From: Thalassotalea atypica | GTDB lineage: Bacteria > Pseudomonadota > Gammaproteobacteria > Enterobacterales > Alteromonadaceae | Assembly (NCBI RefSeq): GCF_030295975.1 | Contig: NZ_AP027364.1 | Coordinates: 2,542,001 to 2,606,000, forward strand | DNA length: 64,000 bases | Reading direction: 5' to 3' | Shown here: positions 30,501-37,345 of the stretch, one piece after another | Layout: each line of letters opens with the position of its first letter | Numbering within the stretch: position 1 is the stretch's first letter | Program-made: the position numbers and the translations under genes | Notes under the pieces: model-generated | Told to the model about the DNA's origin: nothing | The model's input: the letters and a program-made list of their open reading frames with translations, nothing else | Databases searched by the model: none

Positions 30501-31091
30501 TTTTAGCTCTGTTTCTCGTCTACGCTCTTTATATTGAGAAATACCCGCGGCTTCTTCAATAAATACACGAAGCTCTTGAGGCTTCGATTCAATTAAGCGA
30601 GAAATAGTGCCTTGTTCAATGATCGCATAACTTCTTGGTCCTAACCCCGTGCCCAAAAAGATATCGGTAATATCGCGACGTCGACATTTGGAGCCATTAA
30701 GAGAATATTGATTTAGTCCATCACGGTTAACTTGTCGTCGTACCGCTATTTCGTTTCGCTCAGCAAGCTTTGCTGCACTACTGGTATGAATAATGGGAAG
30801 CGCTATGTTGTTGTGTTCGGCAGATGGTTTAGCTTGTTCAAAAATAAGCTCTACGCTTGCCTGCCCAACGGCGTTTCTTTGACTAGCACCATTGAAAATA
30901 ACGTCGGTCATTGCATCACCGCGCAAATTCTTTGCCGATGATTCACCTAACACCCAACGCACAGCATCAATAATATTTGACTTACCACAGCCGTTAGGTC
31001 CGACTATTGCTGTCATTTGATGTGGGAATGGCACTTTGGTTAAATCTACAAAAGACTTAAACCCTGAAAGCTTAATTTGCTTTAAACGCAT
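27576..31091 (-). CDS. smc: Chromosome segregation protein SMC
   Basis: An 1171-residue ATPase that organises and condenses the chromosome. Walker A GPNGCGKS at 31-38 is near the N-terminus. Two long coiled coils flank a hinge around 520-680. The C-terminal head carries the ABC signature LSGGEKALTALSL, and Walker B CMLDEVDAPLDD. Many gammaproteobacteria use MukB instead; having SMC fits Alteromonadales other than those with mukBEF. No scpA/scpB are in the window. It is transcribed divergently from cysZ. Confidence 0.96.
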   Translation of the reverse strand: MRLKQIKLSGFKSFVDLTKVPFPHQMTAIVGPNGCGKSNIIDAVRWVLGESSAKNLRGDAMTDVIFNGASQRNAVGQASVELIFEQAKPSAEHNNIALPIIHTSSAAKLAERNEIAVRRQVNRDGLNQYSLNGSKCRRRDITDIFLGTGLGPRSYAIIEQGTISRLIESKPQELRVFIEEAAGISQYKERRRETELKINHTNENLSRLNDIRFEVEQQLEKLHIQAEAASRYKELKTLERKLKAQILALQWQQYQQHLNEFTVAIADEQKQVDASNEKIAQKLKNKQDHEQEKEQLQLVATKRQGEQLDLNQRYVIAEQKLKYNKEQTEKASTAKAKLDNQILLLNRELERLSGDGQALSTTISNQSTVLAELERTRVENRALLSEKQRHFNELNGHWIKANQQRDKYNQEQKYLTDKQLSLTQEQARVEKQLARIEHQQVSLHTEEQSKQFLHEKASLEEEIATHSDIQQVSLEDLTQSKIELDQEQQKLTQTQNEIALIDKTCQQLQQDLNQKQNWQHSQEKWLHDNRIENMRYFESVSVDSDWQNAVTMLMQQLLQGAVLEHFSTTLFSELRLEQSSFIDASALQKKAKRGTIAEKISSSIGVLPWLNNVYIADSLPSAQSLLASLEPHQSVICPDGTWLGHGFLRKGEATQQQLLLQKQQRHAELVQKNRQLQEQLLSLTAHIHALQLAIDEESTKQQDTVEHLALLKKRMAEIEHQQSAQRHKIQWQEEQLVQTEIAKSESSQRALEIKAELINVNEQLVKLENTRLQAQAFDEMGQRHTELGDDIGNIQHQIEADQSKHHHLALSIEQLKMQQIQLMQSSQHTKANIDLLLEQKNNLLDDQIKPDNFSQMQSNIKKLGNELKELSNDLSALQLKITDKSERISELESQIQESKTLIESKKNQINQAKINVQSYQVRSETLTEQLQEQGLNPSIVIEKLPPYASEKSSQRELNKVIKSLSNLGAINLAAIDEYQEHISRKNHLDLQYEDLTQAISTLESAITKIDQESRQKFKTTFEQVNQDLQILFPKVFGGGSAYLDLTSHDLLETGVTIMARPPGKKNSTIHLLSGGEKALTALSLVFAIFKLNPAPFCMLDEVDAPLDDTNVGRFCNLVREMSQTVQFIYISHNKIAMEMASHLTGVTMFEPGVSRMVSVDIDEAIAMAEVS

Positions 31092-31248
31092 CGCTGGGTC
31101 TTAAAGGACGAATCTTTATAATTATAATGGAGTTACTTTACCAAATTACACTATAGTTTGTAACACCTCAAATGTACCTGCCTCTAGTAAATATGTGTCA
31201 ATTATCTATAATTCGACCGTTATTTGTTTTTATCAGTAGAGTTTAATT

Positions 31249-31974
31249 ATGTACGCACAGTCGGGTGCTGGTTATTTTATAAAAGGTTTTGAGTTAATTA
31301 GGACAAAAGGGATCAGACGATTTGTGTTTATTCCTTTAACCATAAACTTACTCATATTTGCTGTCGCGTTTTATTTTCTGATTAAAGAAACCGACGTTTA
31401 TCTCACTCAACTGAGCGAAATGTTTCCTGAATGGCTCAGCTTTATTAACTTTTTGCTATGGCCTTTGGCGGTTTTATCATCCTTGATATTATTTTCATTT
31501 GTTTTTAGTGCTGTTGCTAATTGGATTGCTGCACCTTTTAACGGCCTACTTTCTGAGAAAATGGAATCCTTGCTAACGAAGCAATCTGCTCCTTCTGGGG
31601 GAGCGGTGGACATTGTCAAGGATATCCCACGTACGCTGTCACGAGAATGGTGTAAATTTAAGTACTACTTACCGCGCGCCATTGGATTTTTCTTGCTTAT
31701 GTGGGTCTTGCCGTTTATAGGCCAAGTAATTTGGTTTCTATTTGTGGCATGGATGATGGCCATTCAATATAAAGATTATCCATTTGACAACCACAAAATA
31801 CCTTTTGATCAAATGCGCCAAGAGTTGAGTCATCATCGTTCTTTGAGTTATAGCTTTGGGATAACAGTGGCACTATTTTCGATGATTCCGCTCATTAACT
31901 TAGTCGTGATGCCTGTGGCCATTTGTGGTGCGACTGCTCTTTGGGTTGATAGATATAAAAGCAATCTCAGTTAA
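31249..31974 (+). CDS. cysZ: Sulfate transporter CysZ
   Basis: A 241-residue inner-membrane protein with four main hydrophobic segments and the CysZ signature region (GYFIKGFELIRTKGIRRFVFIPLTINL, read in pieces; FPFDNHKIPFDQMR-like HxxPF loop). It mediates high-affinity sulfate uptake for cysteine synthesis. The divergent cysZ/smc-zipA-ligA arrangement resembles the cysZ-zipA-ligA linkage of E. coli. Confidence 0.92.
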   Translation: MYAQSGAGYFIKGFELIRTKGIRRFVFIPLTINLLIFAVAFYFLIKETDVYLTQLSEMFPEWLSFINFLLWPLAVLSSLILFSFVFSAVANWIAAPFNGLLSEKMESLLTKQSAPSGGAVDIVKDIPRTLSREWCKFKYYLPRAIGFFLLMWVLPFIGQVIWFLFVAWMMAIQYKDYPFDNHKIPFDQMRQELSHHRSLSYSFGITVALFSMIPLINLVVMPVAICGATALWVDRYKSNLS

Positions 31975-32087
31975 ATAGGGTCAAGGATATTGAATTTGTG
32001 TCACTTTTTCGCTCAAAACAGTAAAAAGTATTGACCACACAAGGTAGAGCTTTTACATTTAGTAAAAAGTTATGGAGTATCTTTTTA

Positions 32088-32912
32088 ATGAAAGCGACAA
32101 CAAGCGCTAGGTTATTGTTAATTGCAAGTGTTGCAATTCAATCAACAGCCCTCAACGCATCAGCCACTGAAAATAGCAATAATAGTGATATTGATGTTAG
32201 TGCAGAAGCAACATCTCAAACGCAGGAAAAACTATTCGAGCAAAACTCGGTTTTGGATGCGTCGCTTTCAGAACAAGGTACTTTGGAGCAGTTAGAACAA
32301 GAAAATGCAGCATTAGATGCGATGCTAAAAGAGGTTACAGAACTTAAAGGTGAGAGCGAAGAAGAAGCAGGGGAAATTACTGAATCTGTTCCTGGCGCGA
32401 TGATTGACGAGCAAAAAGAAGTACCTACTACGACAGTGGTAGAACAAGAGCTTCTCGCTGCACCAGATAAAACAGCTCAGCAAGATGCTTCATCGACTAC
32501 ATCGGAAGAAGTTCTTGAATCTACAGAAGCAAGAATTGTTGCTGATAAATCCATAAACAATGAAAGTTCTAACGATTATGTTGAGCCGGCCGAAAAGTCT
32601 TCAGCCACCGCTTATAACTTTGAACGCACACCGTTGGGCGAAGGTGATATATTCATCCCGATCATGGCTGATGCAAAAGTATTTGCCGAGTTTGTTGACA
32701 AATTACCTGCTGTAGTCAATTACTACACTATGGCAAGTGAACAAGATGTCATTAATTTTTATACGGAATCATTTGGCGAGCCAATTGAGCAGGAACGCAA
32801 AAGGCAAAGACTGACCCTTATTTATGTTCTTGATGGGGCAAGCAGTCGTGTAGTTATCTCCCAACAGGACGAAAAAAGACAGGTAGATGTCATTCAAGAA
32901 GAATCATTTTAA
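32088..32912 (+). CDS. Exported acidic protein of unknown function
   Basis: A 274-residue protein when started at ATG 32088, which is preceded by GGAG and begins a plausible signal peptide (cleavage near LNASA). The middle (about 30-165) is low-complexity and rich in Glu, Ser and Thr. The last ~95 residues form a compact domain (YNFERTPLGEGDIFIPIMAD... VINFYTESFGEP...) that I do not recognise. It stands alone downstream of cysZ, with its own terminator. A periplasmic or envelope role is inferred from the signal peptide only. Confidence 0.6.
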   Translation: MKATTSARLLLIASVAIQSTALNASATENSNNSDIDVSAEATSQTQEKLFEQNSVLDASLSEQGTLEQLEQENAALDAMLKEVTELKGESEEEAGEITESVPGAMIDEQKEVPTTTVVEQELLAAPDKTAQQDASSTTSEEVLESTEARIVADKSINNESSNDYVEPAEKSSATAYNFERTPLGEGDIFIPIMADAKVFAEFVDKLPAVVNYYTMASEQDVINFYTESFGEPIEQERKRQRLTLIYVLDGASSRVVISQQDEKRQVDVIQEESF

Positions 32913-32932
32913 TACGCTTTTCTTCTAATGAA

Positions 32933-32972
32933 CCTATTAAAAAACACCAAGAAAATGGTGTTTTTTTAATAG
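32933..32972. terminator. Bidirectional terminator
   Basis: CCTATTAAAAAACACCA pairs with TGGTGTTTTTTTAATAGG (one bulged base) around a 6-nt loop, between two convergent genes. Confidence 0.85.
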
Positions 32973-32989
32973 GTGATAAGTACATCACG

Positions 32990-33784
32990 CTATATCAATT
33001 TTTGCTTGCGTCTTATGATCAGTAAAATACTACATAGGCTGAACATAATATAACTTGAAGGCTCTGACACTGAAGCTGTTTTAGCCGTATTTGATTGTCC
33101 TGATATGGTTAAACCTTTAAAAGCAGCTATTTCCAAACCACCATTAAATTTTGCCGCTAAACTCAATGTTATTTTGTCACCAACACCGTCAATACCTGCA
33201 TTAATGGTTTGAAATTGATTACTCAATATTTGAGCATTTACCCTCATGGGATCCGCAAGCGATACATTATTGTTTGCCATCTCATAGACTTGCTCGATGG
33301 ACTCGTCAACAGTTGATTTGAATAGTTCAAATATCGGTCCATCATCAATTTGATATGACCAACTAAAATAATCACTCGTTTCAAAGTCTCCCATTGCTGC
33401 GATATCCACGCCAAATGATAACTGCTGAAATCCAACAATTGAAAAAGCCCAAGAGCTTGTGACTTCACCTGTATTGTCGTTATTAACCGTATCGACAATG
33501 CCGAAAAATCTATCTGTATTACTTTCTTCAATTACACCTAACTCATCCATTGATGAATTTGATCGATCTATCAATTGCTCTGGGATAATTGAAGAAAGGC
33601 CAATTTGGTATATTTGAAAGCCATCAGACAAAGCTGTGAAACTATTTTCATACGGGTTGACGTAAGATATTAAGTTTTGACTATTATTACCAATAAGATC
33701 AAAAGCAATGACACCCGCTAACGATTGAGTAGACGTAAACAATAACGCAGAAAAGCTCAGCGCTTTTACAAGCTCAGTTTTCAT
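32990..33784 (-). CDS. PEP-CTERM-like exported protein
   Basis: A 264-residue protein with an N-terminal signal peptide (cleavage near SLAG, residue 24). Its C-terminus matches the PEP-CTERM sorting pattern: SEPSS (a variant of the P-E-P-S motif), then a ~17-residue hydrophobic helix, then a basic RRKQK end. Such tails are recognised by exosortase (EpsH) and the proteins are exported to the surface or extracellular polymer. The body is beta-rich with no recognisable enzyme motif. No exosortase gene is in the window. It has a single-gene layout. Confidence 0.65.
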   Translation of the reverse strand: MKTELVKALSFSALLFTSTQSLAGVIAFDLIGNNSQNLISYVNPYENSFTALSDGFQIYQIGLSSIIPEQLIDRSNSSMDELGVIEESNTDRFFGIVDTVNNDNTGEVTSSWAFSIVGFQQLSFGVDIAAMGDFETSDYFSWSYQIDDGPIFELFKSTVDESIEQVYEMANNNVSLADPMRVNAQILSNQFQTINAGIDGVGDKITLSLAAKFNGGLEIAAFKGLTISGQSNTAKTASVSEPSSYIMFSLCSILLIIRRKQKLI

Positions 33785-33890
33785 ATTAAATCCTTTTAAT
33801 GTGGTCCATAAAAAGTTTAAACATCATGTTTAAACTTATAAAAAGATAGAAGATACTGATATAAATGCAAATTTTTATTAATAGAAAATA

Positions 33891-33920
33891 AAAAAAGCCA
33901 GCTAAATAGCTGGCTTTTTT
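33891..33920 (-). terminator. Terminator downstream of hpd
   Basis: GCCAGCTA (33897-33904) pairs with TAGCTGGC (33907-33914), flanked by A6 and T6. It follows the hpd stop by about 25 bp. Confidence 0.92.
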
Positions 33921-33945
33921 ATTCAAATATCTTAAATGGTAGCGA

Positions 33946-34989
33946 CTAAAGTACACCTCGTTCCATTTGGTTCAACTCTATTGATTTAAATAGCGCGGTA
34001 AAATTACCTTCACCAAAGCCGTTATCATCTACACGTTGAATCATCTCGATAAAAATGGGGCCGAAAATATTCTTAGTGAATATTTGAAGCAAGTATGAAT
34101 CTTCGCTTTGGCTATCCACTAAGATTTGATGCGCTTTAATACGCTCTTTATCTTCTTTCACCCATGGGACACGGTCAAAAATATCATCGTAATACTCTGG
34201 CACAATATTAAGTGTGTCAATAATATCACTGTCTAGTTGATCTAATGAATTAACTAAATCATCAGTAATAAACGCTAAATGTTGCACACCCGGCCCATTA
34301 TACTCTTCTAAGTATTCATCAATTTGATTATTGTTGGTGCCTTTACCTTCATTAATCGGAATACAGAAATTCCCACACGGCGACTTAAGTGCATACGATA
34401 CAAGCGCAGTTTTTTCACCTTTGATGTCAAAATAACGAACTTCTGTAAAACCAAACACGTCTTTATAGAAGTTGGCCCACTTCTCCATCGTACCTTGATA
34501 TACATTATTTGTAAGGTGGTCTACAGCTTTAAAGCCCTTATCTTTTACAATAATAGGTTCATCTAAAGCTTCGAAGTCGTCGCTATAAATTGTACCTTTC
34601 GCGCCAAATTTTTCGATAAAATAAATTAAGCTATCACCGATACCGTATATCGCAGGATATGGCAGTTTGTTTTCTGCATTTTGTGCTGATTTTGCACCAC
34701 GCTTTATAGCTTCTTCGAATGCAAAGTTCGCATCTTCAACTCTCCAGCCCATTGAGCAGATTGCTGGACCATGGCTTTTTGCAAATTCTTTAGAGAAACC
34801 TGCTTGCTCTTTATTCAATAAGAAATGAATATCGTTTTGGTTGAAATATTCGATATCACGGCCTTTGAATTTCTTTATCTTAGAAAAACCAAAACCCAAA
34901 AAGGCTTTTTCCATGAAGTCACTGTCTGGCGTTGCATACTCTGTAAATTCAATACCACACAGTTTTAGTGGGTTAGTAACTTCGGTCAT
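33946..34989 (-). CDS. hppD: 4-hydroxyphenylpyruvate dioxygenase
   Basis: A 347-residue Fe(II) enzyme that converts 4-hydroxyphenylpyruvate to homogentisate in tyrosine breakdown. It has two VOC repeats; the iron ligands are the His in AVDHLTNNV, the His in GVQHLAFITDD and the Glu in FIEMIQR near the C-terminus. ATG at 34989 (MTEVTNPLKLCGIEF) is chosen over an upstream GTG because GAGAG precedes it. No homogentisate dioxygenase gene is adjacent. Two TyrR-box-like sites lie upstream. Confidence 0.95.
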   Translation of the reverse strand: MTEVTNPLKLCGIEFTEYATPDSDFMEKAFLGFGFSKIKKFKGRDIEYFNQNDIHFLLNKEQAGFSKEFAKSHGPAICSMGWRVEDANFAFEEAIKRGAKSAQNAENKLPYPAIYGIGDSLIYFIEKFGAKGTIYSDDFEALDEPIIVKDKGFKAVDHLTNNVYQGTMEKWANFYKDVFGFTEVRYFDIKGEKTALVSYALKSPCGNFCIPINEGKGTNNNQIDEYLEEYNGPGVQHLAFITDDLVNSLDQLDSDIIDTLNIVPEYYDDIFDRVPWVKEDKERIKAHQILVDSQSEDSYLLQIFTKNIFGPIFIEMIQRVDDNGFGEGNFTALFKSIELNQMERGVL

Positions 34990-35077
34990 AATTGTCTCTC
35001 TCACATAGTTATGCCTTTATTATTACGTTCATCAAAGAGAAGAAAAAGACATGGCTAATCGATAACAGTCAATTCTG

Positions 35078-35095
35078 TGTAAAACAAATGTTACG
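35078..35095. promoter_or_regulatory. TyrR-box-like site upstream of hppD (site 1)
   Basis: TGTAAA-N6-GTTACG matches the TyrR consensus TGTAAA-N6-TTTACA at 10 of 12 positions. It lies 89 bp upstream of the hppD ATG. Confidence 0.4.
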
Positions 35096-35155
35096 TGTGA
35101 AGAGACAAAATATAACCTAACCTCAGTTCAAGCTTTTAAAGGCGTAGCGAGCAGC

Positions 35156-35173
35156 TGTAAACAAATGTAAACA
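35156..35173. promoter_or_regulatory. TyrR-box-like site upstream of hppD (site 2)
   Basis: TGTAAA-N6-TAAACA matches the TyrR consensus at 10 of 12 positions and also contains a direct repeat of TGTAAAC. It is 167 bp upstream of the hppD ATG and 78 bp from site 1. Confidence 0.38.
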
Positions 35174-35232
35174 CCTAATATTATTCTCCATAGTAAAGAG
35201 AATTATTCTTCTCAGAAGTACCCAAGTAGGAA

Positions 35233-35259
35233 CGAAAAAAAAGGTGCCTAAGCACCTTT
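35233..35259 (-). terminator. Terminator downstream of deaD
   Basis: AAAGGTGC (35240-35247) pairs with GCACCTTT (35252-35259); the minus strand continues with a T run of about eight. It lies 27 bp after the deaD stop. Confidence 0.9.
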
Positions 35260-35285
35260 AATCTATTTTTAAAGCTAAGAAAGAG

Positions 35286-37070
35286 CTATCTGTTCGCTCG
35301 TTCCTTTTTATGAGAAGTATCGGCATTGGCAACTTGACCATCTGCAACCGTTATTTCTAGCGCTTGTCTTCTCACTCTTACACGTTTAAGTTGTTTAAAC
35401 GCATTAGCAGGCATGCCTTTAGGTAGCTGTACAAAGGTATGTTGCTCGTGAAGCTTGATAGAACCGATATAACTACTATCAAGTGATATCTCGTTAGCAA
35501 TAGCACCTACGATATCACCAGGCTTGGCACCGTGTTCTTTACCTACTTCTAGACGATATGTTTGCCAATCAACGTCAGTGCGGTTTGCTCTAGGTTTACG
35601 TGCAGGACGCTCGCCTCTTTCACCACGTTCTGAACGATTGTCACGACTATCTCTGCCACCACGAGCATCTCGTCGATTGTCACGGCGACCATCTCTAGCG
35701 CCACGCTCATTTCTATCACGTGCTTCACGACGAGGTTTAGGATCTTCTTTAGGTTGCAATGGCTGCTTTACTTGTTTTTGGAACAATAACGCAGCAGCCA
35801 AATCTACCATAGAGATTTCAGACTCTTGTGCCATATTTTCAATAATGTCGCGCATCGCAGCAAGATCATTATTAGATATTAACGAAGCTAATTCGTCACG
35901 AGTACGCTCTATACGTGCCTTTCCTATTTCTTGAATAGTAGGCAAATTGAATTCGTTAATTTTTCCAGACGTCAAACGTTCATAGTGACGCAATGAATAC
36001 ATTTCACGAGGACGTACGAATGAAATGGCAGTGCCACTTCTACCCGCTCGACCAGTACGACCAATTCTATGTACGTACGATTCATTATCACCTGGTAAGT
36101 CATAATTAATAACAACATCAATACGAGGGATATCTAAACCTCGCGCAACAACATCTGTAGCAATTAATATTGATGACTGACCTGATTTGATTTGATCGAC
36201 CGTGCGCTCGCGTTGCGCTTGATTCATGTCACCATTTAAAGCTAATGCTGGGTAACCCTGACGCTCCAGTTTCTCTGCTACTTCTACTGTGTCATTACGT
36301 GTGCGAACAAAAATTATCATCGCATCATAATCAAAAGTTTCAGCGATGCGCTCTAATGCAGTCATTTTGTTTATGCCGGAGACTTTCCATGCAAATTGAC
36401 TGATATTGGCTTTTTCTTTTTTAGCTGCTGCGACTTTGATGTGCTCAGGCTCTTTTAAGAAACGATTTGCAACTTTACGGATACCTGCCGGCATGGTTGC
36501 AGAGAACAATGCCATTTGTGTTTCTTTCGAAATGTGCTCTAAAATCCATTCAATGTCTTCTAGGAAACCCATGTTAAGCATTTCATCAGCTTCATCTAGT
36601 ACACAAAGTTTCAGAGCATCAAGTTTAAGGCTTTTACGGCGAAGATGATCCATTAAACGCCCTGGAGTACCTACAACAACTTGCGCACCACGCTCGAGCT
36701 GCTGAAATTGCGGTCCATAAGATTGACCACCGTATAAAGTAGCAACCTTTAACCCTTTCATGTTCTTGGCAAATGATTCAATTGCTTCTGCAACTTGAAT
36801 CGCAAGTTCACGTGTTGGGGCCAATACCATCAATTGTGGCTTTCTAAGATTAGTGTCTATGTTTGCTAGTGCTGGTAAGCTAAATGCTGCCGTTTTACCT
36901 GTACCTGTTTGTGCTTCACCTAAAACATCTTTTCCCGCTAACAATGGCGGAATAGTTTGTGCTTGGATAGGTGTAGAATTTTCGAATCCTAATGCTTTAA
37001 CAGCAGATAATAAATTTTCAGGCAAGCCTAAAGCATCAAAGCCTACAGGGGCAATGTTTTGTTCACTCAT
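35286..37070 (-). CDS. deaD: DEAD-box RNA helicase DeaD/CsdA
   Basis: A 594-residue cold-shock-type RNA helicase acting in ribosome assembly and mRNA decay. The Q motif is near 11-38, motif I AQTGTGKT at 53-60, then LDEADEML, SAT and HRIGRTGR. An Arg/Asp/Gly-rich linker (about 445-515) precedes the C-terminal DbpA-type RNA-binding domain (YRLEVGKEHGAKPGDIVGAI...), which distinguishes DeaD from RhlB/RhlE/SrmB. ATG at 37070 (MSEQNIAPVGFDALGLP) is chosen; a 25-codon upstream extension reads through the leader and looks non-protein-like. It has a long leader from the promoter at 37245-37272. Confidence 0.93.
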   Translation of the reverse strand: MSEQNIAPVGFDALGLPENLLSAVKALGFENSTPIQAQTIPPLLAGKDVLGEAQTGTGKTAAFSLPALANIDTNLRKPQLMVLAPTRELAIQVAEAIESFAKNMKGLKVATLYGGQSYGPQFQQLERGAQVVVGTPGRLMDHLRRKSLKLDALKLCVLDEADEMLNMGFLEDIEWILEHISKETQMALFSATMPAGIRKVANRFLKEPEHIKVAAAKKEKANISQFAWKVSGINKMTALERIAETFDYDAMIIFVRTRNDTVEVAEKLERQGYPALALNGDMNQAQRERTVDQIKSGQSSILIATDVVARGLDIPRIDVVINYDLPGDNESYVHRIGRTGRAGRSGTAISFVRPREMYSLRHYERLTSGKINEFNLPTIQEIGKARIERTRDELASLISNNDLAAMRDIIENMAQESEISMVDLAAALLFQKQVKQPLQPKEDPKPRREARDRNERGARDGRRDNRRDARGGRDSRDNRSERGERGERPARKPRANRTDVDWQTYRLEVGKEHGAKPGDIVGAIANEISLDSSYIGSIKLHEQHTFVQLPKGMPANAFKQLKRVRVRRQALEITVADGQVANADTSHKKERANR

Positions 37071-37244
37071 AATTAATTGTCTTCTCTTGGCAGGAAATCC
37101 TGCAAAATACCACTGAGGAAACCACCAAGGAGACTTTTCGCACATTCATATGCTAGGAAGGAGCCTAGCAAGGCAAGTCTATCAGGCGGATATAACCCCG
37201 ACACGTGCTAACCTTTTGACCGAGGGTCGATTAGCGAGGTGCGC

Positions 37245-37272
37245 ATTATACAGAGATAAGATATTTATGCAA
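37245..37272 (-). promoter_or_regulatory. Predicted sigma-70 promoter of deaD
   Basis: On the minus strand, TTGCAT (37272-37267) and a consensus TATAAT (37250-37245) are spaced by 16 bp. The predicted transcript has a leader of about 168 nt before the deaD ATG. Cold-shock helicase genes commonly have long structured leaders. A GCTAGG/CCTAGC hairpin lies in it near 37151-37168. Confidence 0.65.
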
Positions 37273-37305
37273 GGCATTAAAATACAGCCACTTTATTGAG
37301 GGTAT

Positions 37306-37330
37306 AAAAAAGCCCCTAATATTAGGGGCT
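37306..37330 (-). terminator. Terminator downstream of the Ig-repeat lipoprotein gene
   Basis: AGCCCCTAAT/ATTAGGGGCT forms a 20-nt perfect palindrome (37311-37330), followed on the minus strand by a T run. Confidence 0.9.
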
Positions 37331-37345
37331 TTAAAATGACTAATA

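Noticed and set aside
35524-35934. Plus-strand Arg/Ser-rich open frame opposite deaD
   Set aside because: It mirrors the Arg-rich linker of DeaD; no start signal and unrealistic composition.
37071-37145. In-frame N-terminal extension of DeaD
   Set aside because: The sequence (Trp-rich and unlike the family) lies in the mRNA leader; the family start MSEQ... at 37070 is better.
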